DNA of 10,008 nt, from the NCBI GenBank assembly GCA_002394725.1, contig DGUQ01000046.1:1-10008 (forward strand), read 5' to 3'. Origin of the DNA: Ruminococcaceae bacterium UBA4306 (GTDB lineage: Bacteria; Bacillota; Clostridia; Oscillospirales; Acutalibacteraceae). Shown here piece after piece: positions 1 to 6,303 of the stretch. The notes below the pieces were generated by a model. That model was given only the letters and a program-made list of their open reading frames with translations. It searched no databases and was not told where the DNA came from. How positions within the stretch are numbered: the first letter of the stretch is position 1; the number at the start of each line of letters is the position of its first letter. The translations under genes and the position numbers were made by a program.

Positions 1-38
1 GCGAAGAATAAACCTGAATTCTGAAAAAACTCTGACAT
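1..38 (-). CDS. V/A-type ATPase subunit K (proteolipid, c-ring), first 12 codons only
   Basis: Only the N-terminus is in the window, and the gene runs off the left edge. The ATG at 36-38 follows the TAA of subunit I (40-42) after a single base, and the reading is MSEFFQNSGLFF. An AAGGAGG ribosome site at 48-54 lies inside the last codons of subunit I, 9 bases from the start, so translation of the two genes is probably coupled. Subunit K forms the membrane rotor ring that carries H+ or Na+ in V/A-type ATPases, and it commonly follows subunit I in bacterial operons of this type. The assignment rests on position and on a hydrophobic N-terminus, because too few residues are visible for a motif. 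The ion-binding glutamate that would tell H+ from Na+ transport lies outside the window. Confidence 0.65.
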   Translation of the reverse strand, partial: MSEFFQNSGLFF

Positions 39-39
39 A

Positions 40-2061
40 TTATTTGTCCTCCTTGACTATATAATGTTTAGTATTGATTTTGAAAGGCTTGAACTCTCGT
101 CCGCCGCCTTTATAGAATTTACCGAAGAATTCAACGAACTGCAAGCGGTTCGTATGCACATAGGCTCCGAGAGCGTTGATGCCGATATTGACCGAATGGC
201 CGATAATGAACACGATGATGAACACGATCACGCCGATGAAGCTGTCGCCGAGTATAGTGCCTACAAGGTTAAATACCTGAGCTATGATACCGGTCGCCAT
301 ACCGAGAGCCAGCAAACGGCTGTAGGAAAGTATATCGCTTAAATATCCCGTTGCGCCGTAAAGACCGTAAACGCCCTTTAAAAGACGGATCACGGGGTTC
401 CTGCTCTCTCTGCCGGAGAAGAGAACGATAATGACCGCTCCGACGGCAGCCATGATACCGCCTATCGTAAGGAATATCGGTGGGATGGTGAAGCCTGCTA
501 TGTTCCCCATCATTTCGGTAGACAGCAGAGCAAGTATAGCGCCGCCGACCAAGAGATACCAGCTGATGACGTCATAGATCACAGGCAGATACTCTTTGTT
601 TTTGATATAGTTGTAAGCCATTATGCCGAGGCCGATGAACAGATGGATGATGCCTAAGAGGAACGACAGCATAAGAACCTTCATGGGGTCCGATACGGGG
701 TTAAGCCATAAAGGCACCACAAGTCCGGGGATCGCGGGCGGCTGAACATGGAAAAAGGTAGTGGAGATCACCGGTATAGCGTCACCGAAGAACGAGCCGA
801 ACAGCAGTCCCCATATCGTGGTGGACACGCCGCACCAGAAGAACATCTTCATACTGCGCTTGAGCCCGGGCTCCATGCCCTTGAATTTGAGCAGACATAC
901 GGCACAGGCGATCGCCATGACAAGACCGTAGCCGGCGTCGGAGAACATCATGCCGAAAAACACATAGTAAAAGATCGCCATGATCGACGTAGGATCCGCC
1001 TCGTGATGATCGGGATAGCTGTAGGACGCGAGCACCGATTCGGCAGGCTCCGCGAATTTATTGTTTTTGAGCTTGACGGGAGCGTCGTCGTTCGTCGCTT
1101 CTTCGAGCTCGACCTCCGCGTCAAAGGCGGTCTCTAGGTATTCCTTCAACTCCCCGGCGTCCGGCTCGGGGATATAGCCCGTCAAAACAAAGGTATTGCG
1201 CGAGGTCGCGATATCGTCATACGCCGCGTAACACTCGGTCTTCATGACGTAATAATCCTCGAGGAAGTTGAGCTTTTCGGCGTATTTCGCGTAGGATTTG
1301 ATGATATTCTCGTTCTCCAATATCCTGCCGTCACGATTGCTCAGATGCTTGTTGATCTCCTTCTCTCGCTGCTTCGGGATGACCGGAGATATGTAGGAAG
1401 GATACTCAAAGCCGATCCGCCGGAGCGCGTCGGATACCGCGTCGGCGTCTTTCCGTGAGGTCAGGATAAAGACGCAGGTCTGATTGGAATCATGCGAGAT
1501 CATCTCGACCTCGATCCCCTCGACCTCGGGGATGATCTCAGCCAGCTTGGTCACGATCTCAGTGGTAGATATATCGCCGGAAAACTTTCCGATAAAGGCT
1601 TTGGTTGTCGCCGTACCGGTGAAATTCATCGGTACATCCAAGCTCAGCCACGGCCGGATGATGTCAAGCTGTTGCTGATACTTGATCTTTTCCGCCTCGT
1701 TGGTATCGATATTCTTTTGACACGATATGATATCGTATGCGATCCGAAGGATATCCGGTGTTTCGTCTGCCAGCTTGTCATATTCCTCAGAAGAGAGCTG
1801 TTTTCGCCCATTAAAGGAGCTGAGCAGCCCTTTCTTCTGCTTGACGTACCGCGATAAGATCTCGTTCGCCTCAGTCGCGGTAGACGCCATGCGCCGGTAC
1901 TGCGCCTGATATGCGGAGGTATCGTCCTTGAAAAAGACGCTGTCCTCGATGTTGAGGTTCTCAATCGCTACGACGCCTCGCCGCTGGAGCGCTTCCAGAA
2001 TATCCTTGCAGTATTTGAGCAGTGCGTAAACATAGACGCGCTGCATTTTGAGCATAGCCAT
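40..2061 (-). CDS. V/A-type ATP synthase/ATPase subunit I (a-subunit homologue)
   Basis: The 673-residue product has the normal length for the V-type ATPase 116-kDa/subunit I family (NtpI, AtpI). This is the stator membrane subunit that couples rotor turning to H+ or Na+ movement. Residues 1 to about 350 are hydrophilic and charged, with likely helical coiled-coil stretches, and form the cytoplasmic arm. From about residue 358 the protein is strongly hydrophobic, with roughly seven or eight membrane segments. Family hallmarks are FFGMMFSDAGYGL (368-380), LSYSRLLALG (578-587) carrying the essential ion-channel arginine at about R582, and a C-terminal block with GHSVNIGINALGAYVH (621-636) and VEFFGKFYKGGG (643-654). 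The ATG at 2059-2061 is chosen because AAGGAGG at 2068-2074 lies 6 bases away. It is the second gene of a minus-strand operon, after a coiled-coil stalk subunit, and overlaps the ribosome site of the next gene. I see no sign of disruption. Confidence 0.96.
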   Translation of the reverse strand: MAMLKMQRVYVYALLKYCKDILEALQRRGVVAIENLNIEDSVFFKDDTSAYQAQYRRMASTATEANEILSRYVKQKKGLLSSFNGRKQLSSEEYDKLADETPDILRIAYDIISCQKNIDTNEAEKIKYQQQLDIIRPWLSLDVPMNFTGTATTKAFIGKFSGDISTTEIVTKLAEIIPEVEGIEVEMISHDSNQTCVFILTSRKDADAVSDALRRIGFEYPSYISPVIPKQREKEINKHLSNRDGRILENENIIKSYAKYAEKLNFLEDYYVMKTECYAAYDDIATSRNTFVLTGYIPEPDAGELKEYLETAFDAEVELEEATNDDAPVKLKNNKFAEPAESVLASYSYPDHHEADPTSIMAIFYYVFFGMMFSDAGYGLVMAIACAVCLLKFKGMEPGLKRSMKMFFWCGVSTTIWGLLFGSFFGDAIPVISTTFFHVQPPAIPGLVVPLWLNPVSDPMKVLMLSFLLGIIHLFIGLGIMAYNYIKNKEYLPVIYDVISWYLLVGGAILALLSTEMMGNIAGFTIPPIFLTIGGIMAAVGAVIIVLFSGRESRNPVIRLLKGVYGLYGATGYLSDILSYSRLLALGMATGIIAQVFNLVGTILGDSFIGVIVFIIVFIIGHSVNIGINALGAYVHTNRLQFVEFFGKFYKGGGREFKPFKINTKHYIVKEDK

Positions 2062-2090
2062 GATGCTCCTCCTTACTGCGTTATTATCAT

Positions 2091-2157
2091 GTCATCACGA
2101 AGCCGTAAAATACGCGTGTAGAGAGTTATGGTGATCTCATCCATCCCTCGCAATGAC
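2091..2157 (-). repeat. Imperfect inverted-repeat element between V-ATPase genes
   Basis: The 67-bp segment fills most of the 107-bp gap between the stalk subunit and subunit I. On the minus strand it opens with GTCATTGCGAGG (2146-2157) and closes with CTTCGTGATGAC (2091-2102). Read as operon mRNA the two ends form an unbroken 12-bp stem in which three positions are G-U pairs; on the other strand those three become mismatches. A small inner hairpin CGTA-TTT-TACG is also visible at 2104-2114. The GTCATTGCGAG end resembles a scattered intergenic repeat seen in several bacterial genomes. That family link is from memory and untested, and only one copy is in this window. Confidence 0.5.
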
Positions 2158-2168
2158 CGTCCGTTAAA

Positions 2169-2480
2169 CTAACTCAAGGTTTCCCGAATCAGTTGATTGA
2201 TCACGTTTTGTTTTTGCTTGAGCGTTTTCTCCGAGAGCGCCTGCGCCTGTGCCTGAGCCTTTGCTTTACGATTACGAATCACCTCGTCAGCGGCAGACTG
2301 CGCCTCGGCTGCCGCCTTGCGGTCGAATTCTTCAGCCTTCTTCTCGGCGTCCTTGATCATCTGCTGAGCGCGCTGCTTTGCGTCCTCGATCAACCGATGG
2401 GCTTCCAGCTCGGCGGCATTCTGCTTTTCATTCGCGTTTTGCTCCGCTTCACGGACTCTATCTATTGTGGATACTGCCAT
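2169..2480 (-). CDS. V/A-type ATPase small coiled-coil stalk subunit (G/H type)
   Basis: The 103-residue protein is highly charged and rich in Ala, Glu, Lys and Gln, with few helix breakers and no membrane segment. From about residue 5 to 95 it reads as one long helix with alternating AEKKAEE and QAQAQA stretches. This is typical of the peripheral-stalk G/H subunit (archaeal AhaH, about 100 residues), which pairs with subunit E to hold the catalytic head against subunit I. The position directly before subunit I supports this, since such genes often open these operons. The ATG at 2478-2480 has a modest ribosome site, GGTGGTG at 2486-2492, and a good promoter lies at 2512-2540, so it is probably the first gene of the operon. 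Sequence alone cannot separate it from other short coiled-coil proteins; the assignment leans on context. Confidence 0.85.
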   Translation of the reverse strand: MAVSTIDRVREAEQNANEKQNAAELEAHRLIEDAKQRAQQMIKDAEKKAEEFDRKAAAEAQSAADEVIRNRKAKAQAQAQALSEKTLKQKQNVINQLIRETLS

Positions 2481-2511
2481 AGTTTCACCACCATATTGTG
2501 ATTTCTATCAT

Positions 2512-2540
2512 ATAATAACCTCATTCATTCTTGAAGTCAA
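2512..2540 (-). promoter_or_regulatory. SigA-type promoter of the V-ATPase operon
   Basis: On the minus strand, TTGACT (2535-2540) and TATTAT (2512-2517) are separated by exactly 17 bp. Each box is one base from the vegetative consensus. The start of transcription would fall near 2505, about 25 bases before the start codon of the stalk subunit. Confidence 0.7.
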
Positions 2541-2560
2541 ATGTTTTTTGTGTAATTCAG

Positions 2561-2580
2561 TACATTATTTCAATAATGTA
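2561..2580. promoter_or_regulatory. 20-bp palindrome, candidate operator
   Basis: TACATTATT (2561-2569) and AATAATGTA (2572-2580) are perfect 9-bp inverted arms around a 2-base centre. The site lies 20 bp upstream of the -35 box of the V-ATPase promoter, a position that suits an activator. It is also about 105 bp upstream of the spoIIGA -35 box. There is no T-tract and no gene that ends here, so a terminator is unlikely. I do not recognise a known regulator's site in it. Confidence 0.45.
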
Positions 2581-2684
2581 AAAGAATAGTAGACAAGAAT
2601 TCAACATTTTTATTCTAATTCAGAATTATTCATACAAATATCCATGCTGTGTCAGCATAAAGCACCGAATCTACCATAGCTGCT

Positions 2685-2717
2685 TTGACAGGTATCGCAG
2701 GCGATCTGTGCGATAAT
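2685..2717 (+). promoter_or_regulatory. Long-spacer spoIIGA promoter, probably Spo0A-dependent
   Basis: A perfect -35 hexamer TTGACA (2685-2690) is followed after 21 bp by GATAAT (2712-2717), one base from the -10 consensus. Bacillus spoIIG is known for a similarly stretched spacer of 22 bp that works only with phosphorylated Spo0A. TTTGACA at 2684-2690 is, on the minus strand, TGTCAAA, which differs from the Spo0A box TGTCGAA by one base and overlaps the -35 box. Weaker box-like sequences are TGTCAGC (2650-2656) and TGTTGAA on the minus strand (2600-2606). Transcription would start near 2724. Confidence 0.6.
2693..2715. repeat. Inverted repeat inside the spoIIGA promoter
   Basis: TATCGCA (2693-2699) and TGCGATA (2709-2715) are perfect 7-bp arms separated by 9 bp. 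They fill the space between the -35 and -10 boxes and overlap four bases of the -10 box. This is where a repressor could block the promoter. It could also be chance. Confidence 0.35.
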
Positions 2718-2738
2718 AGCCTTGAACGGAGGGAGAGC

Positions 2739-3521
2739 ATGGTTATCTATATCGATGTTCTCCTGTTTGTCAACGTGATCGTCAATTACGCGATCCTGAT
2801 GACTGCCGAAAAACTCCTGAAGCAAGACGTCCGGCTCTATCGCATGATCCTCGGCGCTGTGCTCGGCGCTTTGTTCTCCTTAACGATCTTTATCCGCTCC
2901 GACAGCCGTATGCTGTTACTGATACTGAGGATCGTCATAACGGGGATCGTCACACTGATCGTGTTCGGATGGAGATCCCCCATAGAATATTTAAGATCAT
3001 ATCTATGTAACACAGCCGTTTCTGTGATATACTGCGGCGGATATATCCTCTTTTATCAGGTATTCAAGCCGCCGAACATGGTGATCGTCAATGATATCCT
3101 GTATCTGCAGGTCAATCCGCTGTGGCTGACAGCATTGACCGCAATCATATATATATTAGTTTTAATCATCTATAAATTATTCTCTGAGAGAATAAAAAGT
3201 ACGGTTGTTATACTGAGATTTACGATACACGGAAGGGACTATTCCTGTGTCGGCAAGGTGGACACGGGGAGCAATCTGAGAGAACCGTTCTCATCGGCTC
3301 CGGTTATCATTGTCGATACGGCGGTATTTGATACCGCACGGGAAGGGCTGATCCGCGTCATCCCCTATTCTACGGTGAACGGCAGCTCTTATCTGAGCGC
3401 TGTCAAGGCGGATCGTGTGAATATCGATAAAAAACCGATCGGCGATACCGTTTATATCGCGTCCGGTCAAATCCATAACCCCAACTATCAGGCAATCATC
3501 AATTCTGAAATCATAAGGTGA
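2739..3521 (+). CDS. spoIIGA: Sigma-E processing peptidase SpoIIGA
   Basis: This 260-residue membrane aspartic protease cuts the pro-sequence from pro-SigE in the mother cell early in sporulation, after a signal from the forespore. Residues 1 to about 150 hold about five hydrophobic segments with the family opening [16 protein letters not shown]. The soluble protease half begins near residue 155 and carries the catalytic motif [12 protein letters not shown], with the aspartate at D175. The block [10 protein letters not shown] (206-215) and the ending [11 protein letters not shown] also fit the family, so the C-terminus looks complete although the protein is shorter than the 309 residues in Bacillus. 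The ATG at 2739 is chosen over an in-frame upstream start at 2685 because GGAGGGA (2728-2734) is well placed before it and the upstream start lies within the -35 box. sigE follows after 4 bases. Confidence 0.95.
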   Translation: MVIYIDVLLFVNVIVNYAILMTAEKLLKQDVRLYRMILGAVLGALFSLTIFIRSDSRMLLLILRIVITGIVTLIVFGWRSPIEYLRSYLCNTAVSVIYCGGYILFYQVFKPPNMVIVNDILYLQVNPLWLTALTAIIYILVLIIYKLFSERIKSTVVILRFTIHGRDYSCVGKVDTGSNLREPFSSAPVIIVDTAVFDTAREGLIRVIPYSTVNGSSYLSAVKADRVNIDKKPIGDTVYIASGQIHNPNYQAIINSEIIR

Positions 3522-3525
3522 GATC

Positions 3526-4227
3526 ATGCAAATTCTGAGGAACATATTATTCAAGCTAAGATTTATCCTGCTGTCCAACAGCGTCTATTATATCAATTCA
3601 TCCGCGGCGTTGCCGCCACCCCTCACCAAAGCGGAGGAAGCCGTCATTATGCAGCAGATCAAGGACGGTGACGAAAAAGCGCGTGAACCGCTGATCGTAC
3701 ATAACCTGCGGCTGGTCGTCTATATCGCGAAGAAATTCGAGAACAGCAACGTCAATATCGAGGATCTGATCTCCATCGGGACGATTGGGCTGATCAAGGC
3801 GGTCAACACCTTCTCCCCCGATCGAAACATCAAATTGGCGACCTATGCTTCACGCTGTATCGAAAACGAGATCCTGATGTTCCTGCGCAAAACATCACAG
3901 ATGAAATATGAGATCTCGATCGAAGAACCGCTCTCGACCGACTGGGACGGCAACGAGCTGCTGCTCAGCGATATCCTCGGCTCGGACAGTGACACTGTGA
4001 GTGCGGATATCGAACAGGAGGTGGAGATTCATCAACTGATGGAGGCAGTCAATCGGCTCAACACCCGTGAGGCGATGATCATGGAGCTGCGCTTCGGACT
4101 CAACGGCAACAAGGAGCATACCCAAAAGGAGGTGGCGGATCTGCTGGGTATCTCGCAATCGTATATCTCGCGGCTTGAAAAGAAGATCATCGGCAAGCTC
4201 AAACAGGATCTGGAAAAGGTGATATAG
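3526..4227 (+). CDS. sigE: RNA polymerase sporulation sigma factor SigE (pro-form)
   Basis: The 233-residue product is close to the 239 of Bacillus SigE, which directs early mother-cell transcription. Residues 1 to about 25 form the hydrophobic, basic pro-sequence that anchors the inactive precursor to the membrane. The SpoIIGA cut is expected near the conserved VYYI (20-23), followed by [11 protein letters not shown] (28-38). Region 2 spans about 57-127, with [14 protein letters not shown] (60-73), [19 protein letters not shown] (78-96) and [15 protein letters not shown] (104-118). Region 4 spans about 170-228, with a helix-turn-helix at [20 protein letters not shown] (199-218). The AAGGTGA ribosome site at 3515-3521 overlaps the spoIIGA stop, so the protease and its substrate are made together. 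Unlike many spore formers, sigG does not follow; the transcript ends at the hairpin 4296-4334. Confidence 0.97.
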   Translation: MQILRNILFKLRFILLSNSVYYINSSAALPPPLTKAEEAVIMQQIKDGDEKAREPLIVHNLRLVVYIAKKFENSNVNIEDLISIGTIGLIKAVNTFSPDRNIKLATYASRCIENEILMFLRKTSQMKYEISIEEPLSTDWDGNELLLSDILGSDSDTVSADIEQEVEIHQLMEAVNRLNTREAMIMELRFGLNGNKEHTQKEVADLLGISQSYISRLEKKIIGKLKQDLEKVI

Positions 4228-4295
4228 ATGACAATCGGTTGAGATTATAGATTCGCGGAGGTTTGCCTGCATGCCGCAATCAAAATCAAAATGAT

Positions 4296-4334
4296 AAAAG
4301 AGCAGTCTCCCCTATTTGGAAAGGCTGCTCTTTT
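4296..4334. terminator. Bidirectional intrinsic terminator between sigE and the lipoprotein gene
   Basis: AAAAGAGCAG (4296-4305) pairs perfectly with CTGCTCTTTT (4325-4334), a 10-bp stem with a 19-base loop. A T-run follows on the plus strand, and the A-run of the left arm supplies the matching T-run on the minus strand. It lies 68 bases after the sigE stop and 9 bases after the end of the convergent lipoprotein gene, so it can serve both. Confidence 0.85.
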
Positions 4335-4343
4335 TGCGCTGAT

Positions 4344-4688
4344 TCAATTCTCGGGCGCGGGGTTACCGTCACCGTCGGAATTCTCACGATCACCGACATT
4401 GCCGTCACCGTCATTGACTTTGCCGTCCTCTTTCATGCTGTCCCATTCCGTTGCGACAGCATCCTCGATGGTTTCCATCATAGAACCCTCGGTGGGATCG
4501 GTCGGCACGACGGTACCGTTATGATCGACCATACTCTTGTTCTCGGTGACGCTGTCCTTCATATCCTTCTTGATATCGGACACTGCCTCGGACGCCTTCT
4601 CTTTGACCTTGTTCGCCGTTTGCGTGCAGGAACACAGTATCACACCGACCATCATAGCCGCGCATAAAAGCGCAAATAAACGTTTCAT
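4344..4688 (-). CDS. Small putative lipoprotein with acidic DGDGN-rich tail, function unknown
   Basis: The 114-residue protein starts with a lipoprotein signal peptide: a basic MKR, a hydrophobic stretch to about residue 18, and the lipobox-like LCSC, which puts the lipid-modified cysteine at C21. Residues 22 to about 55 are a charged, probably helical spacer. The tail from about residue 86 is very acidic and holds two copies of DGDGN (93-97 and 105-109). This could bind Ca2+ loosely, but it does not match a full EF-hand or thrombospondin repeat. The mature protein should sit on the outer face of the cytoplasmic membrane. The start at 4688 is backed by AAGGAGA at 4695-4701. It is a single gene, convergent with sigE and ended by the shared hairpin. 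A sequence resembling a SigE promoter lies upstream. I do not recognise a named family. Confidence 0.8.
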   Translation of the reverse strand: MKRLFALLCAAMMVGVILCSCTQTANKVKEKASEAVSDIKKDMKDSVTENKSMVDHNGTVVPTDPTEGSMMETIEDAVATEWDSMKEDGKVNDGDGNVGDRENSDGDGNPAPEN

Positions 4689-4737
4689 TCAGTTTCTCCT
4701 TACTATTGTACAATATTATCGCTGATTCACGATGATG

Positions 4738-4767
4738 ATAGTATGGACGGTTTTTTGAAACATATAC
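4738..4767 (-). promoter_or_regulatory. Possible SigE-type promoter of the lipoprotein gene
   Basis: On the minus strand, CATACTAT (4738-4745) matches seven of eight positions of the SigE -10 consensus CATACAHT. GTATATG (4761-4767), 15 bp upstream, matches five of seven of the -35 consensus KMATATT. The spacing is within the SigE norm. The start would be near 4731, giving a leader of about 43 bases. TACAAT (4705-4710) and GATAAT (4715-4720) could serve as SigA -10 boxes instead, but neither has a convincing -35. Confidence 0.35.
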
Positions 4768-4797
4768 CAACGATCATACGAACTATAGCATAAAGAA

Positions 4798-4823
4798 AGC
4801 GCGGAATGCTTCCACTCCGCGCT
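4798..4823 (-). terminator. Intrinsic terminator after the MORN-repeat gene
   Basis: AGCGCGGA (4798-4805) and TCCGCGCT (4816-4823) form a perfect 8-bp GC-rich stem with a 10-base loop. On the minus strand it is followed by the T-rich tail TTTCTTTATG. It starts 10 bases after the stop codon of the MORN gene and ends the probable pfkA-MORN transcript. The T-tract is interrupted, so some readthrough towards the lipoprotein gene is possible. Confidence 0.75.
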
Positions 4824-4833
4824 ATATAGCAAC

Positions 4834-6276
4834 TTATTCATCTGTTAAAGAAACGATCTTATCGGAAATCTTGGCGCCGTTTTTATCATACTTAGAGATC
4901 ACGATCGTGTCATTATCAAGATAATTCATCAAAGCGATCGACCCGTCGGACAACTCCTTGCAGACAAACTTGATGCTGCCGTCCGCGGCGACACGCGCGC
5001 CGTTACCCACAGGCTTGTTGTTCACCCAGTTACCTACGTGCATGGAGCCGTCGCGTGCGCTGATTCCGACGCCGACGCCGTGACGGACATTTTCATCCCA
5101 ATCACCGCTGTAGCACAGTGTACCGTCCTTATAGAAGTAAGAGCCCTTGCCAAAGCGCTTATCGTTGTGATAATTGCCCTCATAGGCGGTACGCCCCAGC
5201 TCGGTCACGGTCCTGCCGTAGCCGTCTCGGTTATCGTGATCATCCAGCTCACCGAAGTAGCTGTATACAGCGCCGTCCGCCTTGATCAGCTTATCGGGCT
5301 TGAGCATCTGAACGGATTCCTCCGCCATATCTTCCGTGGTCTCAAGAACAGGCTCCCGATTTGTTTGCGGCTCAAGCTCGGTTTGGACGTCAACCTTTGC
5401 CGAATCAGCCTCAACCCTTTGCTCGGTTATTTCATCCGCGGAGATCAAGGTTGTTGTAAAATGTGTTTCATCCCCGGCTTGAGCGAGCGTAACGGATCGC
5501 GCGTCATCAGCGAGATGCTCGGCACGCGCAGGTATCCGCGCGCCAAAGGGCTTCGCGTCGGCAATATCCAGTGAAGCGGATAGATTGCGCTTGATGTTAA
5601 AATCCTTGACGTTGATCTTTTCATACAGCGGCGCGCTGTCACGCACATAGCGTTGATCGATCGTCCGCGCGATATCCTGCCGTTCACGATCGGCAAACTC
5701 ACGATAATGCTCAAGCTGTTTATCGGACAAAAACCACACGATGCCGTCGTTGGTAGAAGCGACCGCCGTATAATCGGTAAAGCGCGCCGCCAATCGTTCC
5801 GCGACAGGCTTCTCGAATACCTCGGGCGCGACATAAAGCGGCATAGGCTCCGATGTGTTATCCTTATACAGCAGGCACAATCCGCTTTGGATCTTTCGCG
5901 GTTCGATCGAACGATACACAGCGCCGTTCTCATCCATATACTCCGCCTTTAACAGCGTATGCAGCTTGCTGAACAGCAGGCGCTTGAACAGCTTTGCGTC
6001 ACGATAGAAGCAAAGGTAGTATCTGCCGCCGTCTGAGGGCAAAACCTCCTGTACGGTCGTGCCGTCCTTTTGCTTTACCGTCCAGTGAAACGGCTTGCCG
6101 CGCTCGATCAAATAATCATACTGCAGCGACTCGCCCTCACTGTCATAGGTGATCTTATCGCGGATCTTCTCAAAATCAGAGAAGTAGCTCCTCCTCACAG
6201 CGGACAAAATGTCGCACGATAAATCGGTATCGTCGATATCCTTAACGCAAAAATTATAAAAATACTGAATCCCCAT
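4834..6276 (-). CDS. MORN-repeat protein with uncharacterised N-terminal region
   Basis: The 480-residue protein has no signal peptide or membrane segment and should be cytoplasmic. Residues 1 to about 240 form a compact-looking region, rich in aromatic and charged residues, that I cannot assign. Residues about 245-330 look like a disordered, acidic linker. Residues about 338-434 hold four MORN-like units of 23-25 residues with the YxGxW...GxG...DG pattern, for example YEGNYHNDKRFGKGSYFYKD (365-384) and YSGDWDENVRHGVGVG (389-404). MORN repeats are beta-hairpin modules known mainly as lipid or protein docking surfaces. The gene starts 27 bp after pfkA and lacks an obvious promoter, so it is probably cotranscribed. 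The only Shine-Dalgarno sequence, GGAGG at 6291-6295, lies an unusually long 14 bases from the ATG; an in-frame TAG at 6280-6282 rules out an earlier start. Role unknown. Confidence 0.85.
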   Translation of the reverse strand: MGIQYFYNFCVKDIDDTDLSCDILSAVRRSYFSDFEKIRDKITYDSEGESLQYDYLIERGKPFHWTVKQKDGTTVQEVLPSDGGRYYLCFYRDAKLFKRLLFSKLHTLLKAEYMDENGAVYRSIEPRKIQSGLCLLYKDNTSEPMPLYVAPEVFEKPVAERLAARFTDYTAVASTNDGIVWFLSDKQLEHYREFADRERQDIARTIDQRYVRDSAPLYEKINVKDFNIKRNLSASLDIADAKPFGARIPARAEHLADDARSVTLAQAGDETHFTTTLISADEITEQRVEADSAKVDVQTELEPQTNREPVLETTEDMAEESVQMLKPDKLIKADGAVYSYFGELDDHDNRDGYGRTVTELGRTAYEGNYHNDKRFGKGSYFYKDGTLCYSGDWDENVRHGVGVGISARDGSMHVGNWVNNKPVGNGARVAADGSIKFVCKELSDGSIALMNYLDNDTIVISKYDKNGAKISDKIVSLTDE

Positions 6277-6303
6277 ATCCTATCTGTTACCCTCCGATGA
6301 TCA

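Larger units (their letters stand above)
2481..2738. other. Divergent AT-rich control region between V-ATPase and spoIIGA genes
   Basis: No gene is visible in these 258 bases. The region holds the V-ATPase promoter, the 20-bp palindrome, and the long-spacer spoIIGA promoter with its dyad. It is clearly richer in A and T up to about 2640 than the coding sequence on both sides, as expected for regulatory DNA. Small imperfect dyads such as AATTC-A-GAATT (2617-2627) lie between the two promoters without a recognised role. Confidence 0.7.

Noticed and set aside
195..240. Near-tandem 12-base repeat (GAACACGATGAT / GAACACGATCAC)
   Set aside because: It encodes the repeated IVF-I pattern of a membrane helix in subunit I and is explained by hydrophobic codon reuse.
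2610..2630. Possible CodY-like site around AATTCAGAATT
   Set aside because: Only about 8 of 15 positions match the CodY consensus, no better than expected in such AT-rich DNA.
2685..2738. Upstream in-frame start giving SpoIIGA 18 extra residues
   Set aside because: The start overlaps the -35 box, has no ribosome site, and the extra residues do not fit the family, which begins directly with the first membrane segment.
5038..5574. 178-codon plus-strand frame opposite the MORN gene
   Set aside because: It lies within the MORN-repeat part of a well-supported minus-strand gene; its Val/Ile-rich translation is a shadow of that repeat.
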